Counted from the stretch's first letter, positions 1 through 13,123 are shown. The stretch: 64,000 nt of DNA from Schizophyllum amplum (GCA_007026445.1 VDMD01000007.1:930001-994000); one strand, 5' to 3'. The notes: a model not told the origin generated them from the sequence alone. Numbers and translations are program-made.

Positions 1-3000
1 ATGGCCAGCTCTCGTTCGCCTTTCTCCTCCATGACTTGGTATCCAATCCATCCTCCTCATCGAACTACCGCCCTGTCGCTCAGGATAGCGCTGTTGTGCC
101 GAAGGTCCTACAGTCGCCGGACCACGAGATCCGGACGTACGGCTACAAGATCAAGGACGTTCTCGAAACGTTCCAGACGGCCAACGTTCCCGCCTCTCTC
201 ACTAGCCGACCGGGAGGCCGTCACGACAACGACTTCGCTGACTTCCGGGGAATCGCCATCATGCCCACCGCAGACGAGATCAGGTCCACCGAGCCACCTT
301 TCTTGCTCCCGAGCACAGCGTTCGAGCAGGAATCCCACCGTTCGAGCAGCTACCTCGACTCCCAGTTCAGGCTTCTTCGTGAAGACATGCTGTCCGAGCT
401 TCGCGAGGAACTGCACATCGCGCTAGGGCAGAAGCAGGGGAAGCGGCGGGGCAGGGTTATTGAGGGGCTCAAGCTCGTCAATGTGTTTGCCGGCAGCGAC
501 GAGAGGAGGCAGAAGTGGTCGCTCGTCTTCCAGTGCTCGAAGGATCTATGGTTCTTCGAGCGCGAGAAACCCAAGGATCGCGCTAAATTCCTCAAGGACG
601 ACCGCAAGTCCATACGTCACCAGTCGCTTTGCTGTCTGATTGCAGATGGTGATATCCTCGCGTTCCCCATCATCTTGCGCGAAGAGGCCCTCCTGGCTCT
701 CAAACTCCCTCGTATCCCCTTGCAGTTCCAGGGCGAAGCCAGCACGCTCCTGATGCTCGAGCGGGTCAAGTCAGCGAAGAAGCTTGACTTGCTCTTGATC
801 GACACCGCCGTCTTTGCATACGAGCCAGTGCTGCGCGCTTTACAGGAGATGACATCGGTGCCTTTGAAGGATGAATTGTTGTACTGGTCCGACGACGAAA
901 GTCCGCAGCCTCCACCGAACATCCCCAGAACTATCGTCAGCGCGCTGCAGCATAATGCCAAGACTGACGTGGGCAGGCTCCTCGGCCTGCAGAGCATCGT
1001 CCTCGACCCAGCTCAAGCGGCTTCCCTACTTTCCGCGCTTAAGCAGCGCGTATCATTGATTCAGGGACCTCCTGGTCAGTTCGTTCATGATTGTTGTGTC
1101 CCCGGCTAATTGCTGATGCACGGTGTTTAGGTACGGGCAAGTCGTTCATAGGCTCTCTTCTCGCCAAAATCCTGCACGACCAAACGTCTCAAACCATTCT
1201 TGTGTGCTGCTATACCAATCACGCTCTCGACCAGTTCCTCGAAGACATGATTGGCGTCGGCATCCCGCGGGAGAACATGGTCCGCCTCGGAGGACGACCG
1301 ACTACAGCCCTGCAGGACCTGTCCTTGCGCAATCAGCAGCGTAACGGACTTGACTACGCGGACCGATCGAAAGTCCGCGAGTTCAAGCAGATGTCAGAAC
1401 AACTCGTAGACAAGCTCGACAAGGCTTTCAAGCGGTATCAAGCCGCAGCCATATCCACCGATGCCATAATGGAGTACCTCGAGTTCGAAGAGGATTTCTA
1501 TGAGTTCTACGAGGCCTTCCAGGTGCCCGTGGAGGACGATGGCTCGGTTCGGGTTGGGCGCGGTGGGCGCGCTATCGACGAGCACTACCTGCTTGACCGC
1601 TGGATGAAGCAACTTGACGGCGGAATCTTTTCGCGCGACCCGATAGTCACAGAGGCGCCGCGGGTATGGAAGATGTCGACAAGCGCGCGCCAGGACAAGA
1701 TTGCAGGGTGGCAGCGCGCGATCTGTCGAGAGCGCGCCGAGGAGGTATACAATGCCGGGCAGGAACTCAACCACTACCAGGACATGATTGCGCGCAAGTA
1801 TCGGCAGTCAGACGTGGTTACGATGGGCTCAAAGCGCATCATCGCGTGCACCACGACAGGCGCTGCGATGTTCGGCGATACCCTCAGACAAGCTGCACCG
1901 GGCGTGTTACTTGTCGAGGAGGCGGGAGAGATCTTGGAGAGTCATGTCCTCGCCGCGATGAGCGAGAACACGACACAGATGATCCTCATTGGCGATCATC
2001 AGTACGTGCTGAGTGTGAACACTTGCATCAATTCTAATCGCATTACAGGCAACTGCGCCCGAAGGTCAACAGCTACCAGCTGAGCGTCGAGAAGGGCGAA
2101 GGTTATGATCTGAATGTATCCCTCTTCGAGCGCCTCGTCCTCAAAGGCTACCCACATCACACCCTCCTGACGCAGCATCGCATGCGTCCCGAGATATCCA
2201 GTTTCATCCGTGCGTTGACCTACCCCGATCTTCTTGACTCGCCGAAGGCCAACGGCCGACCGAACTTGCGCGGTATTCGAGACAATGTCGTCTTCGTCAA
2301 GCACTCCAAGCCGGAAGACGAGAATCGGCAGCTGGCGACGGGCGACGCGCCCTCGCACAAGTCATCGAAGCAGAATACCTTCGAGGCAGAAATGGTGCTC
2401 AAGGTTCTGCACTACCTTGGCCAGCAAGGCTACGGGACGGACAACATCGTCATCCTCACTCCCTATCTCGGCCAGCTCAAGCGGCTGCAGGACGCGTTAC
2501 GGGGAGACAACGAGCCGATCTTGAGCGATCTCGACGTGCAGGATCTCATCCGCGCAGGCGCGACAATGCCTATGGCTGCGAAGTCCGGCAAGTCGTCCAA
2601 GAAGGCCATCCGCATCTCAACCATCGACAACTACCAGGGCGAGGAGAGCGACATCGTTCTTGTCAGTCTCACCCGCAGCAACACCAACCACGACATTGGC
2701 TTCATGTTCGCGCCAGAGCGACTGAACGTGCTCATCTCGCGAGCGCGCAACGCGCTCATCATAATCGGCAACGACGACACCTTCCGCAAGTCGCGCAAGG
2801 GCGGCGACCTGTGGCGCCGTTTCTTCGCGCTCCTCGAGAAGGGGAACCATGTATACGACGGCTTCCCAGTGCGATGTGAGCGTCATCGGACGCGCGAGAT
2901 TAACCTGCGCGAACCCAAGGAATTCATGCAGGAGTGCCCGAATGGCGGGTGTACACAGGCTTGGTATGTTCTCGATCACTGCGACTCTGCTCTGCGTTAA

Positions 3001-6000
3001 CTGGAACGTAGTGGTGCGTTACTGTCGTGCAAACAACATCGATGCCTGTCCAAGTGTCATTTGGTACAGGACCATGGCAGCGTGCGATGCACTCACCCAA
3101 TGGAGGACCGCTGCACTCGTGGTCATACGAGACATTGGGCATGTTACGATGGGCCTCCTGCGGTGTGTCCCGCTTGCGCCGAGGAGACAAAGAAAGAGGT
3201 CGCAGCGAAGCAGCGTGCTGCCAAACGGAAGGTTGCGGAGGAGGAGGAGACGCGCCGGCACTTAGACCGCCTTGCCAAGCTTGATGATCAGATACGGGAC
3301 GAGATGCAGCGGAGAGACGCGGAGGATCTGAAGCGGGAGCGCGAGGAAGAGCTGGCCAGGAGGAAAGCTGATTTGGATGGAGCGCGCCGGCGCTCAACTC
3401 CGGCTCAATCGGCCGCTCAGGGCGCACAACCGACAACACGCGGGCCGCAATCGACCCCTCAGGCAGCAGCACCAGATACGTCGACGGCAAGCAACACGCA
3501 GAGCCCGTCTATCGCGCAACGTCTTTTCTCCGTGTTTGGCGGAAGCGGAAGCGCATCCGGTCAGCAGCAGAGCTCGAATGCAGCGTCGTCGACGCCCGCC
3601 ACGCCCCCCGGCAAATACGTCCCCAAACCTCTGAACCCGTCCCAGAGCGCGAGTGAGCAAGAATGGAGGCATAGAAAGGCGGTCGAGGGCAAGAGCAACG
3701 AGCATGTTGACAACATCATGGAGTTGGTCGGCCTGGAGGCCGTTAAACAGCAAGTGCTCACGGTGATGGACAAGATTGAGATCGCAAAGCAGCAGGGGAC
3801 GTCTTTGAAGGACCAGCGCTTCAACGTCGCGTTCCTTGGGAATCCGGGAACAGGTCAGTACAGTGGCATCTGTTGTTGACTGTTCTGAACTCATGCCATG
3901 CAGGGAAAACGACGGTTGCGCGGGAGTATGCCAAGTTTCTGACGTCCATGCGCGTCCTCCCGGGCGATGTCTTCCTTGAAACAACCGGCTCTTTTCTCGC
4001 AAGCGAGGGTACTAGCGGTGTGAAGGACCTGATCAAGAACGTCCTCACTGCCGGCGGAGGCGCCATCTTCGTCGACGAGGCATATCAGCTCACGACGGAT
4101 TATGACAAGAGCGGCCGGGTAGTTCTCGATCTCATGCTCGCCGAGATGGAGAACCACACCGGCAAGCTGCTGTTCATTTTGGCGGGCTACAACAAGGAGA
4201 TGGAGAAGTTCTTCGAGCACAATCCCGGGATCAAGAGCCGTGTACCACAGCAATTCCAATTCGACGACTACACCGACGAGGAGCTGATGGACATCATGGA
4301 GCGGCGTCTGACCGAGAAGTATCGCAGGCAGTTGGTCGTCGAAGACGGCATGCGCGGACTGTACTCCAGGATTGCGATACGGCGAGTAGGGCGTGGTCGA
4401 GGACGTCCGGGATTCGGCAACGCTCGCGCACTGCAGAATATGCTCGATCGGGTCACAGATCGTCAGGCGAAACGCGTCGCTCTTGAACGCCGACAGAACC
4501 TTGCACCCGATGTTTTCTTCCTTTCAAAGGAAGACCTCGTCGTCGATCCCACGAAGGCGATGAAGCAGAGCAAAGCCTTATCAGAGCTTCACTCGTTGAC
4601 TGGCCTACGCGCAGTAAAGGACGCCGTCGACAACTTTGTCCAGCTCGTCATCGTAAACTATCAGCGTGAGCTCGTGGAGAAGGAGCCGATCATGATTCCC
4701 CTCAATCGGGTGTTTTTGGGCTCTCCTGGTACAGGGAAGACGACGGTGGCCAAACTGTATGGTCAGATCCTTGCTGACCTCGGCATGATCAGCAACGGAG
4801 AAGGTATGTTATCTTTTGGGCGTGCCCACATCGCTGATCTTTTCTACCCCTCAGTCGTCGTCAAGAATCCGAGCGACTTCATCGGTGCACACTTGGGCTC
4901 TTCCGAGCGGAACACAAAGAAGATTCTCGCATCCACAGTTGGTAAGGTTCTTGTCATCGATGAGGTAAGAGCTCTTCCCGCGAAAATCGCAATGCTTGAC
5001 GCTCGGAAAGGCCTACATGCTTGGTGGATCGCGCAAGGATTCCGGCAACCACACAGATTCCTTCAAGACCGCTGTTATCGACACCATCGTAGCTGAAGTT
5101 CAGAATGTCCCTGGCGATGACCGCTGCGTTCTTCTTCTAGGATACGAGGAAGAGATGGAGAACATGTTCCAAGTAAGCAGTCACACCCTATATATAATGA
5201 TATACTTAACGGCAGAAACAGAATACGAACCCTGGTCTCGTGCGTCGCTTCCAGATGGAGGAAGCATTCCGCTTCGAAGACTTCACCATGCCAGAGTTGA
5301 TGCAAATACTCGACCAGAAAATGCTCAAGCAGGAGCTGGACGCAACGGGGCCCGGCAAGAAGGTCGCTGAGGAAGTCTTGGACCGCCTCCGCAACCGTCC
5401 CAACTTTGGCAATGGCGGCGAAGTGGAGAACCTGCTTGGAAAGGCAAAGCAGAACTATCAGGCGCGCCACAAGACTGTGCCGATTGCCCAACGCCCCATC
5501 GACACCGTCTTCGAGCCGGTTGACTTCGACAAGGACTTCGATCGCGCCTCGAAGGCAAGCGAGAACTTGACCAAGATGTTCGAGGGTATCATTGGTTGCG
5601 ATCACATCATCGAGAAGCTCCGCGACTATCAGAACATCGCGCAGGTTAGGAAGGCGCAGGGGAAGGACCCGAAGGAGGTCATACCCATGAACTTCGTTTT
5701 CAAGGGTCCACCAGGTACGGAGCAGCTAGTAGAATTGACACTTGGTACTGACTCGTTCACGCAAGGGACCGGAAAGACGACAGTGGCGCGCAAGATGGGC
5801 CAAGTCTATTTCGACATGGGCTTCCTGGCCTCGGCTGACGTCGAGGAGTGTTCAGCCTCCGACCTCGTTGGCCAGTACATTGGCCATACAGGACCCAAGA
5901 CGCAAAAGCTCTTCGAGAAAGCGCTCGGCAAGGTTCTCTTCATCGACGAAGCGTACCGTCTGGCTGCTGGTCATTTCGCACAGGAGGCGATGGACGAGAT

Positions 6001-7240
6001 TGTCACTGTGATGACTCAGGAGAAGTTCAAGGGCAAACTCATCGTCATCCTTGCGGGATACGAACACGACATCAACAAGTTGATGAAGTCAAACAGCGGG
6101 CTATCGAGCCGCTTCCCGGAGGAGCTAATGTTCTATAATTTGAGCCCCGAAGACTGCCTCGACGTGCTGAAGGAGAAGCTGAAGAAGGAGGATATCCAGT
6201 GGGCCCGCCTTGAGGACAAGTCGACCTCCGACTTCGACGAGCTCAAGGATATCGTCAAGGAGATGAGCGACATGCCTTCCTGGGGCAATGCACGCGATAT
6301 TGGAACCATCGCGCAGTTGCTCTGCCGCGTGGCGTACAAACAGGGTCTTGCGGGTCAGGTTGTGAAGCCGCTGGTTCTGGATGACCAAGCGGCGCTCGAC
6401 TGCATCAATGAGTTCTGGAGGGACCGCAGGTATCGCGCGGCCAACCTTCCTCGTCCGGATCAAAGGCCCAAGCCTCCCGCGAACCCGCCCATGGCGTCTT
6501 CCTCATCAGCGCCTCCACCACCTCCTCCACCCAACGCCAATACGAACACGAACACCAACTCAAACCAGAGCGGGTCGTCTGGTCCCAAGCCACCGACTGG
6601 CAAAACTTCGCCACCGCCTGCACGCACACCCTCTCCTCCTGCGAGAACACCGCCTCCACCGCCTCGAGCGACACCACCTCGTCCACGTCAGCCACCATCT
6701 AAACCCCCATCCACGGCAGGGTCGAGGCCCTCTACGCCTGCCTCCCCCGCACCATCGGTGAGCAGTCCGCTCAGGCCACAAGCGGTTCCAACCAAGGTGC
6801 AACGCGACGCTGGCGTCACAGACGACGTCTGGAACGCTTTTCAAGCTGCACGCCAAGCACAAGATCGGGAAGATCTCGCGAGGAAGCAGCAGCAGAAGAA
6901 ATTGGAGCAGGACCTCAAGCGAGCTGAGCAGGCCGAGCGGGATAGACAGAAGAACTTGCGAGTGCAGGAGGCCAAGGCCGCCGCCGATGCTCAAGAGCAG
7001 CAGCGCCTGGAGCAGATGAGGCGGAAGCTCCAACAGGCGAAGGCGGAGGAGCAGAAGAGGCGCCAGGCTCTCGAAGCGCACAAGCGAAAGGAGCAGGAGG
7101 AGCAGAGGAAGCGCGAACAGGCCCAGAAGAAGCTCAGGCAGATGGGCGTTTGTGTTCAAGGATATCAGTGGCACAAGATACCGGGTGGCTACAGGTGCGC
7201 GGGGGGGTCTCACTTCGTCTCCGATGCACAGTTACGTTGA
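1..7240 (+). CDS. UPF1/ZNFX1-like SF1 helicase fused to NFX1-type Cys-rich region and three CbbX-type AAA+ domains (5' partial)
   Basis: The 5' end lies outside the window; the reading frame is open from base 3. Nine exons are supported: 3-1074, 1131-2001, 2049-2963, 3012-3853, 3904-4803, 4855-4964, 5011-5172, 5222-5714 and 5766-7240 (2279 residues in the window). Helicase motifs in order: Walker A GPPGTGKS split by the first intron, VEEAG, GDHQQLRP, QHRMRPE, DNYQGEESD and LNVLISRARNA, as in UPF1/ZNFX1 SF1 helicases. A Cys/His-rich stretch (about 2930-3185) resembles NFX1 zinc fingers. Three AAA+ modules follow, each with GxPGTGKTT and a DEAYxL Walker B (about 3830-4110, 4715-5035, 5695-5970), of the CbxX/CfqX type. 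A proline-rich linker, a Lys/Glu/Gln coiled coil and a conserved-looking C-terminus (GGYRCAGGSHFVSD) end the protein. An RNA or RNP remodelling role is inferred from the helicase only. Confidence 0.9.
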
Positions 7241-7426
7241 ATGTAGAACTCAAGCAATGATACAATGTATGTTACAGGATCCCGTCAATGGGTATAGTAC
7301 GAATGTGTGGAGGCTAGAACGCGCTATAAAACTATATCCAGTTATCTACGCTGTCGTGTTCTGTCAACAGTTCGCCCACGGGGCTGGCCAACTTGTGGCC
7401 AGCTTTCAAATGGATGCCCATCTGTT

Positions 7427-10400
7427 TTACGACGTACTCAACACATTCTTCCACCGCTGCCCGCCCACCTCACTCAGCACACTCTCCACCTCACCCTGGT
7501 CCAGATTGAGCACCACCCTCCGCTCCGCCTGCGCCTTCCGCAGCGCCATCGCGCTGTCCTCCACAAGCATCGCGCGTGACGCCACCAGCGAGCCAAGCAC
7601 GCTGGCGAGCTCTGTCGTGCTCGGCCGTCGCGACGACTCGTCGTGCGCGGTCAGACTCTCGATGTAGTTGAGGTGCTGGTTCTGAACCTGAATCTTCGTC
7701 AGACATGGGACAAGAGAAAGGTCGGGGAGTTTCGCATACCTCGCCCCATTTGATTTCCTCCACGCCCTCGCGCTTGACGCACTTCACGAGCGCAGCGAGC
7801 ATCAGACGTTCGTGCAGGCTACACCCGCGCAGGAAGGCCGCCGTCGGGCTGTTCTGCATCAACTTGATGACCTCCGCGACGTCCGGCACCTTCACCGCGC
7901 GCCGCTTCGGGTGCACGAGCTCGACAGCTCGCCTGAGAGAGGAGTCAGTGTGCGCTCAAGAACACTTATATCCTGACGGCGTCGCACCTGCAAATATCGA
8001 GCACCCTCCGCGCGTCCCCGCTGATACTGCTGACCTTCATCGCCGCAAACTTGACAGCGTCGGGCATAATCACACCGCTGGGCACCTCCTTCTTGTGCTC
8101 CTCGTCCAGTCCCTCCAGCGCGTGTCCTAAACGGGTGGTGACGATAGTGTTCAGCTGCGGCGTGGTATAGGCCTGAAAGTTGATGCGAATCATGCCTGGG
8201 GAATGGGTCAGCACAACGAACACAGAGCATGCAGGGAACAGCAAAGGACAAAGATAACAACGAAGACGTACCCAGTCGACTACGCACACGTCCAGTCATC
8301 ACGCGCTCGGGGAGGTCCATCGTGTTCGCAACAGCAAGCACGACGAGCTTGCTGCCCGCGATCGTCGGCCAGTTGAAGAAGTTGTACACCACATCCTGCT
8401 TCGTGGTCACCAGCTGGTCGAGCTCGTCCATCAGGACGACGCTAAACAGTAGATGAGATGCGCATATCGAGCATATAGATGATTAACGTACCATGCATGT
8501 CCACTTGGACCACGTCCGCGTCCGCCGCCGCCTCCGAAGTGGCGAGTGAGCTCGCGGAGGCTCTCCTTAGCACCAACACGCATGTGGCCCTCCTTGGCGA
8601 CGTCGTGCCCGGAAACAGCTTCCCAGAGCAGGGTGTATGCGGCAGCTGGCTCCGGCACCTTCAGCCCGTTGATCTCCACATAGGTGAAAGGCGCAGTTTC
8701 CTGGAAATAAAATGAGCATTGTGGTTGAGGGTGAGGTGATAGCTCGCAAACAATGAGCAGATAACCCAAGAGGAGGAGCCACCTACACTCGCTTCCGCCA
8801 TCCGCTTCAACTCGCGCACCACTGCATGCACCGTGGCAGTCTTCCCTGTTCCTGGCGTTCCAGATATGTCTAATGACGGTCGCCAGTCAGCTCGATATCG
8901 CTATACGTCAACCCAAAAGCAAACTCACATACACAACCCCCGCTCCCCTCCTCCAACAGATCCCCCACGCACTTGAGCACCCTATCAAACTCCGCCTCGC
9001 GACATGGCAACGCCTCTGGTCTACTGCCGACGTGCAACGACTGCATCGCGCGCAGCCAGGGGTCCTTGGGGACGTGGGACAAGTCGAGGGTGGTAAAAGT
9101 CTGTATTCGGGGGCGGACGGCGAGCTTCTTCGTAGGAGAGCGCGGAGTTTTGGTGGGCGAGCGGGGTGTGCCTTTGGACGGTGAACGGGAAGTGCCCTTG
9201 GACGGCGAGTGCGGGGTCTTTGTAGGTGAACGCGGTACGGCCCGTGCGGCACGTTTCCGTAGCGCGGCTTTGGAGTGCGGCGTGGGTTGCGCGACGGTGC
9301 GGCGGCGCTTGCGAGGCGATGAGGCCGCTGGAGCACCGCGCTTGCGCTTGCGGCGGGAGGGTGTATGCGGGGTGGGGTCCTCATCGTCGGAGGGATCCTC
9401 ATCGTCGTCCGAAGCGTTCAAGTCCACGACAGGCAACTCATCATCGTCATCAGAGTCTGAGTGTGTTGCGAATTCATCGTCCAAAGCGGCATCGTCGTCT
9501 GAGTCGGAATCGTCAGACACTTCCTGGCGAGCTCTGGTCCGGGTCTTGGGATGTAAGGTCTTGTTCTCCTGGTGGTCGGGCACAATGTCCCACTCCTCGC
9601 CTCGACCTAGGGCTTCCACGTCTCCGCTTGAGCTGCTGACTGCCGTCGCGTTCGCGCTATGTTCATCCCAGTCCAGGTCGTAATATAGGCCCCGCGCCGA
9701 GTTAATCGCATGCGTGCAGTAGAACTTCTCCTTGTCTTCGTCTTCGTCCTCCTCCTCCTCAACGGCCCCCTCATCGTCATTGTCATACATGCCGACTTGG
9801 CGCTTCTTGGTAGGCGAGTTGGAACCTTGCCAGCCCACCCCGCTCTTGCGCTTTAAGTCGCGGGGTACGCGGCTCGTTACCACGCAATGCTCGATGATGC
9901 AGCTCGGCATGATCACGTCCGTCGAGTTGAGCGAGTAATAGATCTCGTTCTGATGCAGAGAAGTGAGTATATGCGCCTGTTTTGTGAAGTAGGTCACGCA
10001 CCATGAAGTGGTCCCGCTTCGCGCCGCACTTGGCGAGCTCTGTCGGGCGGAGGAACCAATGGATGCGGACCTTCTGTCGTGGGTGGGTGTCCTCGTCAAT
10101 GCCGTCCAGCGCGCTCGTCTCCCACAAGGCCACAATAACGCCGATGCTGGCAACGGGGCGCAGCGAGGCCACTGTTACGGTGTCTCCGACACGGTACACG
10201 ATGCCGGGCTCGTCGGACACCTTCTTGGTGTTTGACCGCTTTCCGGTGGGCTTCACGAAGTTCTTTCTCTCAAAAGCGGCATAGAATGTGGTAGTGGTCT
10301 CCTCAGATTCCTCTTCCTCTCGCGCTTCGCGCTCTTCCGGATAAAGGTCTTGCTCAACATTGGTCGATCGCGTCGCTATCGGCTCTCCAACCCAAATGAT

Positions 10401-10487
10401 AGGACAATTGGACTTTGCAGTTTGCCGTATTACCGGCAAAAAACGACGTGAGCGACGTGGAGTCGGCGGTGCAACATCCCGCGCCAT
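7427..10487 (-). CDS. ORC1: Origin recognition complex subunit 1 (ORC1)
   Basis: Eight exons on the minus strand: 10487-10002, 9949-8929, 8869-8787, 8700-8492, 8441-8272, 8195-7988, 7932-7741 and 7688-7427, exactly 877 codons including stop (876 residues). ORC1 is the largest subunit of the six-protein complex that marks replication origins and loads MCM with Cdc6. The N-terminal part reads as a BAH domain ([31 protein letters not shown]). An acidic and basic low-complexity linker with repeated SPTK/SPSK motifs follows. The AAA+ module has Walker A GTPGTGKT (about residues 506-513) and Walker [10 protein letters not shown] (about 601-609), then sensor and C-terminal winged-helix sequence. The start at 10487 ([15 protein letters not shown]) looks most natural; an in-frame ATG at 10601 would add 38 residues. 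It converges on the helicase gene with a gap of 186 bases. Confidence 0.95.
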
Positions 10488-11088
10488 AATTCGAGATGAG
10501 AGTCGAGAACAAGAGCAATCGTGACAACGTAACGCAGCGCGTCTGTGACGCGACGCGTCCAGACGAGTCACGCGTGCGCACCGCCTAAAACGAGAACTCA
10601 TACGATGAAAGCACGCTTTCCTGCGCGTACTGGGCGAGGTTTTCCAAATCCTTGGGCTCGGTCAAGGATGACTTGCACACACGATGACCCTCGCAGTGAC
10701 TCGAAGACCGTCGTGGACGGTCGAAACAATCATTACAGACACAGGTTTGTAGTGGAGTGAGCAGGCGAGGACTCCACGTCAGAGAAACAGGCCTGCTAAG
10801 CGTGTATCATATAGTAAAGTATAGGTATAGTCCGTCTCTAACATTATATAATACATGTGCGTGTAAGTCGTGAGGACATGGAACATGGCGATGTGTGGAG
10901 TCATTAGGTGGCGGGCTTAGAATGCGAAGTCGAAGGGCGTGCGGGCGGGTATGTACGTACGGGGTCCCAATAACGATACTCGTGCCAATAATGATATTTT
11001 TGCGAGATGGTCCGAGCAGGGGGAAGAACGACAGCGTGAAGAGTAGGCAACACTCAGCACGAGAGACATAGGGCGGCCAGCGCGCCGC
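10488..11088. other. Intergenic, ORC1 upstream region
   Basis: This lies between the ORC1 start and the 3' end of the HSP20-like gene, both on the minus strand. It should hold the ORC1 promoter. No ORF with coding character, tRNA or repeat was recognised. Confidence 0.5.
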
Positions 11089-11638
11089 TCAGCGCCGCGC
11101 CACCGTGATCAGCAGCCGCCCTCCGGGCTCGAACTTCGCCTTCACCGAGCCCATGTCCACGTCGTACGGCGCGAACGCGATCTCCCACTCGTAGTGGCCT
11201 GCAAAAACCCCATCAGCAATCCACCCTCGACCGAAACATGGGCGCAAACTCACAGTTATCCTCCAGATGCCACGCATCCGCGATGACCCGCAGCTTGTTG
11301 CCCTTCTTCGCCGAGATCGTGACCATCTCCGGCAGGATCGTGCTCGGCAGCGACACATCGAATGCGTACGCGCTGGGCGCGTGCAGCACGCGGATCGCCG
11401 GGATCGCGTTTGGGGGCGTGGCCGCCGAGCTCATGGCGTGGTGCATACTGACCGTGTTGTGCGCGTGCGCCGAGGGTACTTGATTCTTCAGCACCTGCGT
11501 GGCTGGAAGCGACTTTTGGGAGGGCGGGGAGCGGATGGACATGATCGCGGGCGAGCAGACCGAGGAGGTGGACGGCGAGCGGACCGACATGACGGTCGGC
11601 GGGGGGACGGCGGCATCGAGGGAGCGGTAGTAATGCAT
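11089..11638 (-). CDS. HSP20-like (alpha-crystallin fold) protein
   Basis: Two exons, 11638-11254 and 11198-11089, give 164 residues. The N-terminal half is Ser/Pro/Ala-rich and low in complexity. The C-terminal half has the pattern of a basidiomycete HSP20-like beta-sandwich: AYAFDVSLPSTILPEMVTIS, KLRVIADAWHLED, CHYEWEIAFAPYDVDM and a final beta strand GGRLLITVARR. It lacks the usual C-terminal I-x-I/V extension, so an oligomeric chaperone role is uncertain; p23-like or other HSP20-fold adaptors are alternatives. The start at MHYYRS is the first in-frame ATG after a CT-rich stretch ending in CAG. An upstream ATG at 11704 is in frame, and the CT-rich stretch could instead be the end of a 5' intron, so the N-terminus is tentative. 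Confidence 0.75.
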
Positions 11639-13123
11639 CTGGAGGAGGGTAAGGCAAGGAAGGTAAGAAGGGCTGCTGCTACGCACGCTGCGATGTCCGG
11701 GCATATATCTGTCTTCAAAGACGAGCGTCGGCGTGAACGGCGTGAACGACGTGAGCAGTTCGTGGGCGAGCGCAGGCGCGGGGACTCGTCGAGGAGGCAG
11801 GAGAGTGAGAGCGGTGGCTCTCCCGCGCGAAATATAGGCAGCGATAGGCGGCAGACAGATGGCGATCCGCTCCTGCTGATAGCAGATGGCAGACGCGAAG
11901 GGTCACAGGCGCGAAGTACGCCAACGGAAGTGGCTCCCACAGGCCGGAGCACAATTGAAAAGTCAAACGACTTACGCTCCCCAAACGACCAATGCTCCGT
12001 GGACGCTCCCAGCGAACATTCGACTGCGGTCGACGCCCGCCTTCTAGAGGCGCTTTTTCCACGCCGCATGGGGACCCTGCACCCTTGATTCGGACATGGC
12101 TGCACGGCTGCACCATTGGTTTAGACCCGGCTGACATGAGGTCGACGAAAGCTGACATGAGGCGCGAGCCGACATGAGGAGAACGCGCGTAAAGGGCTGG
12201 CTAACACACCTTTGCGCCACACCGCCGGCGGCACGATGTAGTCAACGAAGACGTGATGTGGACCCAAGGACGCGCGGACTGAGCTCAAAGAACCTCCTCG
12301 GCCTGCGCTGAGAACGTTGGCCTTGTCTAACAACGTTGGTGGCGGCTTCGTTTAAGTGGCGGCGTCCGTCAAACAAAAGGCGCCGATGTGGGACGACGGC
12401 TGGCTGAAAATACGAACTAACGCTGGTCGAGGTGTATGATTAATCAAGGAGCGCTTTGGAGTCGCAGAAACAAACGGAAGTTGCTAAGAGAAACGCCGTA
12501 CCACTCGTCGGCATCGATGATGGAGATGAGTCTGCGCCTGCCGCGAGTGTTGTCTGCGTCTGCCGCGAAGGTGTGCCTGCGCTTTTCGCAAACACGCGCT
12601 TCGAGCTTCTCCATGAAGGTGCAGGCAGGGCTTCTAGGAGGTCAGCCGCGCGCCTACCGAAGATCGTCATCGGCAAAGCGAGGGCAGGTAGATTGCGAGG
12701 CGAAAGACGATAATCGTGAACTGTTGCGAACGTCCTCCCTTGCCCAGCCGTGGACAACGTCCAACCCTCTACCCTCGCAGCGTTCATGTCGCTTTCGTTG
12801 CTCCACAATGTCAGGTGCAAGGTCGTCCGTCCAACGCCGACAGGCGTACTACGGAGGTTGCGCCGCTGTACCATTTCGCTCGTTGGCTGCACCATTTCGC
12901 ACGTTCAGACCGCTTGACACAGTGTGCACCCAGTTTGATGTCTACTAGCAACAAAGTAGTGACCTGCGACGCGTCAGAACAGCACACGGATGCAGCAAGC
13001 GACCGACTGACGCTATGTCTATGCCCCACCGCCGATGTCGTATGTGGCCCAAAGCAGAGGCGCGGCGCGTGCGTTGTTCCGTCCCAGTTCCCTGTCCCCT
13101 TCTACTGCGCTTTATTCACTCTA
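11639..13123. other. Long intergenic region
   Basis: Nearly 1.5 kb without a recognisable gene. It should include the upst​ream region of the HSP20-like gene and the 3' flank of the PLP-homeostasis gene. Three near-identical 12-bp units ending in GACATGAGG lie at about 12130-12179. Overlapping open frames at 12436-12948 (+) and 12440-12895 (-) look like chance frames in GC-rich DNA. Confidence 0.5.

Noticed and set aside
12436..12948. Overlapping 170- and 151-codon open frames on opposite strands
   Set aside because: No domain, no splice structure and composition like random GC-rich DNA.
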